Assembly (NCBI GenBank): GCA_026874595.1
Contig: CM049308.1
Coordinates: 43,283,327 to 43,347,326, forward strand
Length of the DNA stretch: 64,000 nt
Source of the DNA: Sipunculus nudus
Taxonomy: Eukaryota; Annelida; Sipuncula; Golfingiida; Sipunculidae
Direction of reading: 5' to 3'
Positions within the stretch are counted from its first letter, which is position 1. The number at the start of each line of letters is the position of its first letter. The translations under genes and the position numbers were made by a program. The notes below the pieces were generated by a model. That model was not told where the DNA came from. It saw nothing but the letters and a program-made list of their open reading frames with translations, and searched no databases. Below, piece by piece: positions 40,470-50,660 of the stretch.

Positions 40470-40690
40470 GAGTAATCCTGAGTAGCTACCCAGCAGACTG
40501 ATATCTGATGTGTAATCCTGAGTAGCTACCCAGCAGACTGATATCTGATGTGTAATCCTGAGTAGCTACCCTGCAGACTGATATCTGATGTGTAATCCTG
40601 AGTAGCTACCTTGCATACTAATATCTGATATGTAATCCTGAGTAGCTACCCAGCAGACTGATATCTGATGTGTATACCTGAGTAGCTAAC
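40470..40690 (+). repeat. 40-bp minisatellite, right part
   Basis: The same unit as 35880-36057 (ATCCTGAGTAGCTACCCAGC), five to six copies. Confidence 0.9.
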
Positions 40691-40924
40691 CAAGCCTTTG
40701 ATATGAGTCTCTGTAATTCAGATAGATATCTGGAGGCCTTGGTTATTGGTCTCTGTAATTCAATTGGACATCTTGAGGCCTTAGTTACTGGTTTCTATAA
40801 TGCAAATGGATACATACCTGTTTGACTTGGTTACTAGTCTCTGTAATTTAGATTGAAATGTGTATCAATTCAGTACAAGTAGTTAATAGTAATACTTTAT
40901 AGCATTTTACTGATGGTCAAGGCT

Positions 40925-41270
40925 TCTTGTCAGATGACATGTATAAATATCTACCAGTAACTAATATGTAGAGTGTTACTGATGGTCAGGCTGTTTGTTA
41001 TAGGACATGTAGGTATAAAGTTGTAACTAGTCTATAAGGTGTAACTGAGGGTCCAGGCTGTTTGTTATAAGACATGTAGTTATCATGTTATAACTAGTTT
41101 GTACGGTGTAAATGGTGACCCAGGCTGTTTGTTATAGGACATGTAGGTATTAATTTGTAACTAGTCTGTACGGTGTAAATGGTGGCCCAGGCTGTTTCTT
41201 ATAGGACATGTAAGTATCAAGTTGTAACTAGTGGTTATGGTGTAACTGAGGATCCAGGCTGTCTGAGCAG
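40925..41270 (+). repeat. About 66-bp tandem repeat, 4-5 copies
   Basis: Units with CCAGGCTGTTTGTTATAGGA, CATGTAGGTAT and GTTGTAACTAGT. Confidence 0.85.
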
Positions 41271-42124
41271 GTGAAGCTGACCTGAATTCTGAGTGATGCT
41301 GGTCTGACCAGAGGTGGCCAGCCAGATGGTCATTTGTCTTGTCACTTCATCCCAGCCAGCAGAAAGGAGTGTCCTCACCTCCAAGGTCACTGGCCCATCA
41401 CAGACCAGAGCTTCAGATCTAATCTTAGCAAACCAAATAAATATGTATATGAATGAGAAAGGTCTGTTTACATGCACCTGTTGGTGAGTGTGAGGATATC
41501 TGCCATAACACTGTCACTGTGCTTGATACATACACACCAGGCCAGCAAACTGTCTAACATCACAGTTATAATCACACACAGACAATCAATACACCTCCAC
41601 ACCTTGTGTTGCAGGTTGTCCTTCAGGTGAACACAGTGTGAAGACCTGAATGGTCCTTTGTTTGCGGATACAGTCATAAATTTCAACAAAACATGTCATT
41701 GTTGGCTTAATAAACCGTGTTAATTATAGATATAAACTCTAAGTAGTCACAGCAAGAATTAATTGTCTTTTTGTTTCCCCTTCCTTCAAAGGCTTGTGTG
41801 CCACCAACATCTGTTTATGTGTACCATTTTTTTCTTTCTATTTTTCACACCGACAACAGGGTCAAAGTTTGAAAAAGAGAATGTTTTATTTGATTAGCCT
41901 GAAAAAATTTTATACTAATATCCTTGCTAAGTATGATCCTGAAATAAAGTAAAGCTGGATTCATGGTTCAGAACACTTCAGAACACTGTGAGTGCCAATC
42001 ACTGAGGGTGTATTTTCTGTAAAATAATATCTTTCATTCCTCTGGTTCTGTGTGATAGGATTGTCCCTGATAAAGTTGATCCAAAATTTGTACACTGATT
42101 TTATTGCGATGGCACCTGAAATTA

Positions 42125-43460
42125 CAGGCCTGATGTGATGGTGGTTGTATTATACACCCTGGGCCTGATGTGATGGTGGTTGGTATTATACACCCTGGGC
42201 CTGATGTGATGGTGGTTGTATTATACACCCCGGGCCTGATGTGATGGTGGTTGTATTATACACCCTGGGCCTGATGTGATGGTGGTTGGTATTATACACC
42301 CTGGGCCTGATGTGATGGTGGTTGGTATTATACACCCTGGGCCTGATGTGATGGTGGTTGGTATTATACACCCTGGGCCTGATGTGATGGTGGTTGTATT
42401 ATGCACCCTGGGCCTGATGTGATGGTGGTTGTATTATGCACCCTGGGCCTGATGTGATGGTGGTTGTATTATACACCCTGGGCCTGATGTGATGGTGGTT
42501 GGTATTATACACCCTGGGCCTGATGTGATGGTGGTTGAATTATACACCTTGGGCCTGATGTGATGGTGGTTGGTATTATACACCCTGGGCCTGATGTGAT
42601 GATGGTTGGTATTATACACCCTGGGTCTGATGTGATGGTGGTTGAATTATACACCATGGGCCTGATGTGATGGTGGTTGGTATTATACACTATGGGCCTG
42701 ATGTGATGGTGGTTGAATTATTCACCCTGGGCTTGATGTGATGATGGGTGGTATTATACACCCTGGGCCTGATGTGATGGTGGTTGGTATTATATACTAT
42801 GGGCCTGATGTGATGGTGGTTGAAATATACACCTTGGGCATGATGTGATGATGGTTGGTATTATACACTATGGGCCTGATGTGATGGTGGTTGAATTATA
42901 CACCTTGGGCCTGATGTGACGGTGGTTGGTATTATACACCCTTAGCCTGATGTGACGGTGGTTGGTATTATACACCCTTAGCCTGATCTGATGGTTTACA
43001 GGGTTATACACCCTGGGCCTGATGTGACGGTTCACAGGGTTATACACCCTGGGCCTGATGTGATGGTTCACAGGGTTATACACCCTGGGCCTGTGTGATG
43101 GTTCACAGGGTTATACACCCTGGGCCTGATGTGATGGTTCACAGGGTTATACACCCTGGGCCTGTGTGATGTTTCACAGGGTTATGCACCCTGGGCCTGA
43201 TGTGATGGTTCACAGGGTTATACACCCTGGGCCTGATGTGATGGTTCACAGGGTTATACAGCCTGGGCCTGATGTGATGGTTCACAGGGTTATACACCCT
43301 GGGCCTGTGTGATGGTTCACAGGGTTATACACCATGGGCCTGATGTGATGGTTCACAGGGTTATACACCCTGGGCCTGATGTGATGGTTCACAGGGTTTT
43401 ACACCCTGGGCCTGATGTGATGGTTCACAGGGTAATACACCCTGGGCCTGATGTGATTGT
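42125..43460 (+). repeat. 36-bp minisatellite with two blocks, about 37 copies
   Basis: All units share GGGCCTGATGTGATGGT and TTATACACCCT. Up to about 42975 the middle is GGTTGGTATTA; from about 42985 it is TCACAGGGTTA. Because 36 is divisible by three, long His/Asn/Pro-rich and His/Pro/Val-rich frames stay open on both strands; these are not genes. Confidence 0.95.
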
Positions 43461-43930
43461 TACTGATATTGTAAATAGGCAGGGTGATTGTACAGATTTT
43501 TGGATTCCCGTAAAGCCTCATTAATTCCTCAGTCAGCAATATGTTGCCTGTTGATGAACTGGATATTAAGGCTGGACATAGATGAAGGTATCAACAGCTA
43601 GCAAGAGATTTATGCTTGCTGTCACAGCAACTGTGCTGTTATGTCAGGCTGTGTAAAATTAAATTATCCAGCAGACAATGTACTTGTCAAGACCCATTGT
43701 GGATGATTTGCCATGTTTGACCTAAGGTCTTTTGCCCATGCCCAAAAGAACCCTGAGAACTGAGACTGACAGGGGCTGGCCTCATTTCCTGTGCCTGTGT
43801 CATGTGCTGGTTCAGTCAGTAAATCATTGCTGTAGCCTTCTTCAACCAGCTGTAGTGTTTGCTTACTCTGTTTCTTCCTGAGCATAAAATCATGACACTG
43901 TAATCATTTACAAAAGCTTGACATCTGACG

Positions 43931-43952
43931 CTGTTATATACGTATATAACAG
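43931..43952. repeat. Perfect 22-bp palindrome (CTGTTATATAC...)
   Basis: CTGTTATATAC followed by its exact reverse complement, with outer TCTGAC / GTCAGA extending the symmetry imperfectly. Confidence 0.65.
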
Positions 43953-44154
43953 CCGTAGGTCAGACTCTACCAGTAGTTATCTCACACATACAGTAACTAC
44001 ACGGGACTTACTGGACAAGCACATGATTCATGGACAAGGATTTCTGACTGCCCATGTGACTGCCAGTTTGACCTTAGCTCACTAGATTGCAGTATACTGT
44101 TTATTAATACTGCAAAAGAATGTCTGAAAGAATAAGTGCAGCAGGACAAATTTA

Positions 44155-44620
44155 CCAGAGTCAATATGTCACAAGATAAAATTACTACAGAATGTCATAG
44201 GACAAAATTAAAATGGACAAAATGCTACAAGGTAAAATTACCAGGACAAAATTAAAACAGATAAACTGACACAGGACAAAAATTAAATGGACAAAATGCT
44301 ACAAGGTAAAATTAACAGGACAAAATTAAAAGAAATAAACTATCAAAGGACAAAATTAAAATGGACAACATGCTACAAGGTAAAATTACCAGGACAAAAT
44401 TAAAACAGATAAACTGACACAGGACAAAAATTAAATGGACAAAATGCTACAAGGTAAAATTAACAGGACAAAATTTAAACAAATCCACTATCAATGTACA
44501 AAATTTAAATGGACAAAATGCTAGTTAAAAATTAACAGGACAAAATTAAAACAGATAAACTGTCACAGGAAAAAAAATTAAAATGAACAAAATACCACCA
44601 GGTAAAATTATCTTAGACAA
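44155..44620 (+). repeat. Compound tandem repeat (ACAGGACAAAATTAAAA)
   Basis: Units combining GGACAAAATTAAAA, TGGACAAAATGCTACAAGGT and AAAATTAACAGGA in varying order; grades into the 28-bp array. Confidence 0.85.
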
Positions 44621-44639
44621 AAGGCCTCACCAAAAAATG

Positions 44640-45225
44640 TCAAAGTATAAAGTTACCACAGAAAAATGTCACAGGACTAAATTACCACATAAAAAATGTC
44701 ACAGAACAATTACCACAGAAAAAATGTCACAGAACAATTACCACAGACAAAATGTCACAGAACAATTACCACAGAAAAAAATGTCACAGAACAATTACCA
44801 CAGACAAAATGTCACAGAACAATTACCACAGACAATGTCACAGAACAATTACCACAGACAAAATGTCACAGAACAATTACCACAGACAAAATGTCACAGA
44901 ACAATTACCACAAATGTCACAGACAAAATGTCACAGAACAATTACCACAGACAATGTCACAGAACAATTACCACAGACAAAATGTCACAGAACAATTACC
45001 ACAAGTGTCACAGACAAAATGTCACAGAACAATTACCACAGACAATGTCACAGAACAATTACCACAGACAAAATGTCACAGAACAATTACCACAGACAAA
45101 ATGTCACAGAACAATTACCACAGAAAAAAATGTCACAGAACAATTACCACAGACAAAATGTCACAGAACAATTACCACAAATGTCACAGACAAAATGTCA
45201 CAGAACAATTACCAAAGACAAAATG
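44640..45225 (+). repeat. 28-bp minisatellite, about 20 copies
   Basis: The unit ACAGAACAATTACCACAGAC / AAAATGTC recurs with deletion variants. It contains no stop in any forward frame, so frames of 170-215 residues rich in Gln, Asn and Thr remain open; the three frames show the same peptides in rotation, as repeats do. Confidence 0.95.
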
Positions 45226-45698
45226 CCTGAAGTAGGGTGGACAGAAACATACACAGAGATTATTTACAATTAAACACTTAATTTGTTCTCATTCTCTTTC
45301 TTTATTTTCACCAATAATCTTTGGTTTTGTGTTTACTGAGAATTAAGTTTAAATGGATAAATCTTAAAAGCAGAATCCTGAGCTTTTGGTTCATCTGTGG
45401 ATGTGTTGATCTGTTGTTCATATATGATCATACATTGATTAGGTCAGTTTCATTTGATCTTTCCAGCCAAGGGGTCCTATTTTGATAATCCTATAATGTT
45501 TTCTTTCTAATGTAATCCAATTCAATATTTTAGGACTTTTTATGTTAAAATATAAAGAAAGCCTCATGCCGCTCAGTTAAAGCGGTGGACATGCATGTAC
45601 ATCAGATTCATTAGATAAAAAAATTTTGCACAGATACAGTACAGATACATAAGCAGAGCAAGCAGCCAGGGTCATATCTGTTGATTTACCTTTTGTAG

Positions 45699-45868
45699 AT
45701 GGGAAAATCCAAAAGGGGAGATGGTGAGGAATGACAATATTCGCGTGAGAGTAAACAACAGCAGACTTATGATTGAGAATGCCGTGCCGGGTGATGGAGG
45801 TCGTTATACCTGTGTGGCAGAGAACATGGCCGGGCAGCAGAGGGGATCCATTGAGATTGTCGTCTCTG
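45699..45868 (+). CDS. PTK7: PTK7 exon 3: second half of Ig domain 4
   Basis: Encodes residues 88-143 with parts of codons 87 and 144. The acceptor TACCTTTTGTAG ends at 45698; the donor is GTAGGA at 45869. Core Trp88 is followed by Asp119-Gly-Gly-Arg-Tyr-Thr-Cys125, which closes the Ig4 disulfide with Cys75 of exon 2. The Asn-Met-Ala-Gly-Gln-Gln stretch after Cys125 resembles the vertebrate PTK7 Asn-Leu-Ala-Gly-Gln-Arg. Asn106-Asn-Ser is a sequon. Reading on into the intron gives a longer frame to about 45957, which is intron read-through and not a separate gene. Confidence 0.93.
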
Positions 45869-47946
45869 GTAGGATATTTTTCACCATCCTTCTTAATGCC
45901 ATTGATGGTTTTTCAGATGAAAAATTATTTCTGTGTAAAACTTTACAACTTTACTGATGAATAGTGTTAGTTATGAACTGCAGATCAACTGAGCAATCAC
46001 TGTCATTCCTTTATCTGTCATTTATATATCACAACCACCAGAGCTAAAACTTAATTAAGAATTGTTTAATTGCCCAACCAACACTAAAAGTATTGGATAG
46101 AGATCACTTAAATCATAAAAGAAATGAACTTATACACCAAGAAGCTCTTTTGTAAATAAATGTTAATGTCAACATTACATACCATATATTTACTACAGAT
46201 TGACTGGTATAAATTGAGTGGGAGTGTTCATGTCCTGGGGGCTTTTTTTATAATTGATGAGAGACAGTTTGTAATGGTATCAGTACCCAAGTGCATCATT
46301 ATCAAGCAAGATGTATTGTTGTACGTAACAGTTGCTTTCAAATAGGATTCCTACTGGGTAGTGTGTGAGGGACTCTGAATCAGTCTGAGACTGTGGGATA
46401 TTAAGAGAGGGTTGGATAACTAAAATGCTTGGTCTGTTTTGACGTAGTGCCCTCCTGGGCAGCTCAGCCTTAATAAGCAGTGTCCCAGCCGAGATACACT
46501 CTCCAAATAGGAACCACATGTCACCATAGTGATGCTGTGTAAGACTGGAATGCATCACCCAGCAGGGCCAGTCTTCAGGCCTGGGAGGTGTGCTATATAC
46601 TGCCAACTTATTGTATAGATGACCCCTGAGCCTGCAGGAAGGGAGAAATCACCCCCAGGCTCCAGCTTATGAGGTGAAAATGGTGGCGGTGGTGTTACCA
46701 TGGTGGTGGGGCGGCTCTGCTTTGTGTTTCCTGGGTATCAACAAGCCAGATTCAGAGCCCCATGTTGAGCCTTATCTCAAGGACTTCCTATGATTTGACA
46801 TATTTATGACCCTGGCTTTGCAGTTGACGGGTAATCACATCCCCATTATTGTGTTTTAACACCAACATACTCAGGACCATCACTGGTCTGGTACCCCTGC
46901 TCCAGGGATATTAGTGAAAGTGATTGTTGAAACACACTTACTTTATATTGCATAATAAGCAGTGAATTATTGTATATAACATAGTCAGCCTACTGACAAA
47001 TAGCTGTACATCTGGGAATGGGAGTATTACTCCAGGGAAACACATTACTGCCATTTTTTTTATCTCTATGTATCAATAGCCGAAGCAACATTTATAGTAT
47101 GATTTCTTTATTATCAATAAATATCCAAATAATATTTGAATATATTTTGAAAAAAATAAGATTTGGAACAAACAATTGAAATAACTGCATGTTCTAAACC
47201 ATTTTCCCACTGTTACTGCTTTTCTCACATATTTAATTGTGAAATTAAATTAACTATTGGTTTTACACAAGAAACAAGAAAATGTCAAAACAAGAACCAG
47301 ATACAGTATGTATACTCCAGAAATCATTAAATTAATTTTGATTCATCTATTTATATGGAAGATATATCTTGAAAGATTTACTGTACATAAGTCTATTGTT
47401 GGTGTTAACTTATAGTCTGATACCACCATAAATTTGAGACTTTCATCATCAAAAAGATGCCTGTGCTTCATTACATTTACGTAATGATATTATTAAAATG
47501 ATTTATTAAAATTCATAATCATGATTTGAAATTTTAATCTTAATTCTCTCAGAATTTTTATGTCTAAACTTCACAACTTTTAAGCTTGGAGCACAACTGA
47601 TATATATGTAGTTGGACTTTAAAAGTCAACTATAAGGATCATTAGAATTAGTGGGCATTTAAACATGCTGTGACCTCTCTCAGATACTTTATTTCTGTTT
47701 AAGCATGGGGATTTTCTTGAGGTATTTTATTTTAGATATTCTTGCATATATTGGTGAGATATATTCCAATCAAATAAATCTCACAATCCCCCCCCCCACC
47801 CCCCACCCCCTTGCTGTCCATCATCATCATGGAGGTTTAGATAATGTCATCATGCATAAACTCAGAAATATTGTCTGCTAAGTCAGTGATTGATGATTCA
47901 TTGATTATTCTTCTAAGTAATTGCTCTATTATCATTTGTGTCTCAG
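45869..47946 (+). other. PTK7: Intron 3, no feature seen
   Basis: Phase-1 intron between Ig4 and Ig5. AT-rich, with a C-rich tract near 47789-47812 and no supported gene or element. Confidence 0.8.
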
Positions 47947-48089
47947 TGCCACCAACTATTGATGCTGCACGACGTCCGCGCCCAACGGAGGTGGAAGAAG
48001 GGATGACAGCATCATTTGAGTGCGGCTTTATTGGCTCTCCTTACCCAATTACCACCATATCATGGTACAAGGACGACAAACCAATCAAT
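47947..48089 (+). CDS. PTK7: PTK7 exon 4: first half of Ig domain 5
   Basis: Encodes residues 145-191 plus two bases of codon 144. The acceptor ATTTGTGTCTCAG ends at 47946 and the donor is GTTAGT at 48090, a slightly weak donor. The first Ig5 cysteine is Cys169, after Glu-Glu-Gly-Met-Thr-Ala-Ser-Phe-Glu; the core Trp183-Tyr-Lys follows. The exon ends in phase 0, in the middle of the domain. The proline/arginine-rich start (residues 145-157) is the linker between Ig4 and Ig5. Confidence 0.92.
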
Positions 48090-48500
48090 GTTAGTATTTT
48101 GTGTCTAGGAAAGATGTATTCTAAAATGGACAACCAGCTTGCCTGAAGCCATGACAGTAACTTGCATGTCCCTGGAACTTAAAATTACAACATGTTATAT
48201 TTTTTGTTTTATTTTGCATTAATAAATATTTTCACGTGGGCTTGACTTGCACAAGGGTTAAATTTGACATAATTTCCTCAGCATGAAAATTATTCTTGTC
48301 TCTCTCAGGATTATGGTAATAGTTACAATTCCTGACACCAGAGGGCAGTGGGTGCCTATGGCCTAGGTTAAGATGATGACAAACTTTTAGATATGGATAC
48401 AACTTGAATTTCCTGTCTGTGATTACAAGTGGACATGAATTTTTTAATCACATGTTTTTTATCAAACTTTTTATATCATTAATAATTTGATATTTTTCAG
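48090..48500 (+). other. PTK7: Intron 4, no feature seen
   Basis: Phase-0 intron inside Ig5; nothing recognisable. Confidence 0.8.
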
Positions 48501-48651
48501 TTGTACCACAAGCGCTATGAAGTGAAGCCTGCAGAGGGCATTCTTCAGATCAACAAAGTGGAGCTAGAGGATCGTGGAATGTATGCGTGCAGCGTTAACA
48601 CCACAGGACATCCAGTTGTCCGGTCAAGTAGTGCCGCCCTCACAGTCAAAA
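48501..48651 (+). CDS. PTK7: PTK7 exon 5: second half of Ig domain 5
   Basis: Encodes residues 192-241 and the first base of codon 242. The acceptor GATATTTTTCAG ends at 48500; the donor GTAGGT starts at 48652. The motif Leu-Glu-Asp-Arg-Gly-Met-Tyr-Ala-Cys places Cys221 as partner of Cys169 in exon 4. Asn224-Thr-Thr is a sequon. It ends at the Ig5/Ig6 border in phase 1, as the other domain borders do. Confidence 0.92.
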
Positions 48652-48985
48652 GTAGGTTGGCTTCAGTCAAACTCAGCAGATTCAGTGTGACCTTCAAAAT
48701 TTGCTCATATGTAATTTTTAATGGAAAATTTTATCTTTGATGTTGATTTGATTTGATATTTCTGATACATGGCAGCTTAAAATTAATAAACACTGCCATT
48801 AATAAATGGAGCACCTGTACATAATGTTAGAATATACACAAATCATTAACATATGGAATACTACCAAAATCATTTGATCACCTGTATTTATTAACATGAA
48901 TTGGTAGAAATTTATTGGTTTTGTGGACAGTATAAAAAAGGTGCCAGTATAATTATCACTACCCCTTGTTTTCTTGTTTCAACAG
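48652..48985 (+). other. PTK7: Intron 5, no feature seen
   Basis: Phase-1 intron between Ig5 and Ig6; nothing recognisable. Confidence 0.8.
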
Positions 48986-49255
48986 AAAAACTCAAGTTTA
49001 AATCCCCATTACGGAATGCTAAGCTGGATTTGGGCCTGAAAGGCAAAGTTAACTGTATTGTTGAGGGAGAAAGTTTGCCAATTGAAATTACCTGGTCCAG
49101 GAAAGAACATCCATCCCTACCTGATCATGTGACCCAAGATGAACATGGGACCCTTCATTTTGATCCAGTAAAACGCAGCGATACAGGAGAGTACACCTGC
49201 GAGGCCAAGAACAGTCAGGGCGTGATCGCTAAGTCCATACAAATCACTGTAGTAG
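48986..49255 (+). CDS. PTK7: PTK7 exon 6: complete Ig domain 6
   Basis: Encodes residues 243-331 plus parts of codons 242 and 332. The acceptor TTGTTTCAACAG ends at 48985; the donor GTATGT starts at 49256. The whole Ig6 domain sits in one exon: Cys265, core Trp278 and Asp-Thr-Gly-Glu-Tyr-Thr-Cys313. The opening Glu/Lys-Leu-Lys-Phe and the Gly-Thr-Leu-His-Phe stretch (295-300) are shared with vertebrate PTK7 Ig6, which makes this one of the strongest pieces of family evidence. Confidence 0.94.
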
Positions 49256-49612
49256 GTATGTCACTGCCAGGTCTTTCTGCGTATTTTGTTGAAAATCACA
49301 ACTCATGACAAAATATCACAAGAAGTTTCCTTTTTACGTGCTAATTAAGTAAGTAAAAGTTTCAGTGCCTTTGCAAAACAGCCACAATTCAGAAACTATA
49401 TCAAAGTTTGCTGAATTCAAAAGTTGTCCAGAAAAACGACCCTGAGCTCAGCAGACTATAAGCTTATAGATAAAGGTTTACAAAATCTTTTGATAATGTT
49501 ATAAACTGTCAGCACATATTAAGATTCATCAGTTCAGTTTTGCTTCTATTTTTGTATAAGAACTTTAATGTCCTTGGGGGTTTTATAACATTTTTTTTCT
49601 TTCTGTTTATAG
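49256..49612 (+). other. PTK7: Intron 6, no feature seen
   Basis: Phase-1 intron between Ig6 and Ig7; nothing recognisable. Confidence 0.8.
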
Positions 49613-49764
49613 TTCGACCTCAGTTTCGACAGAAACCAGTGAATACGACAGCATATGCTGGTCGCTCGGTGATGTTCACATGCTCTGTGAAGGGGGATCC
49701 ACAGCCGACAGTCACCTGGTACAAGAAGAGCACCAACATGCCCTTTGATGAAGAGAGGTTTAAG
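49613..49764 (+). CDS. PTK7: PTK7 exon 7: first half of Ig domain 7
   Basis: Encodes residues 333-382 plus two bases of codon 332. The acceptor TTCTGTTTATAG ends at 49612; the donor GTATGG starts at 49765. Cys355, followed by Lys-Gly-Asp-Pro-Gln-Pro and core Trp367-Tyr-Lys, is a textbook I-set Ig pattern. Asn342-Thr-Thr is a sequon. The intron is phase 0 and fills at once with a 39-bp TATA-rich tandem array, so frames reading on from the exon are artefacts of that array. Confidence 0.93.
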
Positions 49765-49854
49765 GTATGGTCAACAGAGGTCTATATAAGGGTGTTATAT
49801 ATTCTTCAGGGTATGCTCTATGTAAAGGCCCATTAATGGTTTTAGGTACAAGCC

Positions 49855-50660
49855 TACAGTGTGTGCTCTATATATTAATGGTTAATATAAAAACCTACAA
49901 AGTTTGCTCTTTATAAGAGGTTTATATAAAAACCTACAGAGTGCACTATATAAGGGTTTTATATAAAAACCTACAGAGTGTGCTCTATATAAGGGTTTTA
50001 TATAAAAACCTACAGAGTGTGCTCTATATAAGGGTTTTATATAAAAACCTACAGAGTGTGCACTATATAAGGGTTTTATATAAAAACCTACAGAGTGTGC
50101 TTTATATAAGGGTTTTATATAAAAATCTACAGAGTGTGCTCTATATAAGGGTTTTATATAAAAACCTACAGAGTGTGCTCTACATATTAATGGTTTATAT
50201 AAAAACCTACAGAGTGTGCTCTATATAAGGGTTTTATATAAAACCTACAGAGTGTGCTCTATATAAGGGTTTTATATAAAATCCTACAGAGTGTGCACTA
50301 TATAAGGGTTATATATAAAGGTTTCCAGGGAGTGATCTACATTAGAGGTTTATGTAAGTCTACATATTGTGGTCTGTATCAGGGGATTATATATAATTCT
50401 ACTAGACTCTGCTCAATATAAGTGGTTTATATTTTCTGTAGGGTGTGCTCTCTATTAAGGCCCATTAAGAGGTTTATATATAGGCCTACAGAGTGTGCTC
50501 TACATGAGGAGTTTATATATAATCCTACAGAGTGTGCTCTACATAAGGGGTTTATCTGTAAGTCTATACATATTGTGCTCTGTGTATTGAGTTTTATGTA
50601 AGTCTACAAGACTGCTTTATATAATGGGTTTACATATAAGTCTATTTATGTACAGATTGT
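49855..50660 (+). repeat. 39-bp TATA-rich tandem array in intron 7
   Basis: The unit AAAAACCTACAGAGTGTGCT / CTATATAAGGGTTTTATAT is near-perfect from about 49930 to 50330 (ten units) and degraded to about 50660. Each unit carries TATATAAGG, a TATA-box-like string. Its length is a multiple of three, which keeps a false frame open. Confidence 0.9.

Larger units (their letters stand above)
25851..45698 (+). other. PTK7: Intron 2 (19.8 kb)
   Basis: Begins GTAAGT and ends TTTTGTAG; phase 2, inside Ig4. Repeats and mobile elements in it are listed separately. In 25851-26944, 27000-27479, 27835-29139, 29445-30847, 31801-32100, 34525-35640, 41270-42120 and 45236-45698 I see no supported gene or repeat beyond short homopolymers. 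Confidence 0.85.

Noticed and set aside
42034-43083. Minus-strand His/Asn/Pro repeat frames
   Set aside because: The 36-bp unit is a multiple of three without a stop; the frames exist only because of the repeat.
44583-45273. Open frames of 173-215 residues rich in Gln, Asn, Thr and His
   Set aside because: They are the 28-bp array read in three frames; the same peptides rotate between frames, and there is no splice or start context.
45560-45620. tRNA-like string GCCGCTCAGTTAAAGCGGTGGAC
   Set aside because: It resembles an A-box half only; no B-box or terminator follows.
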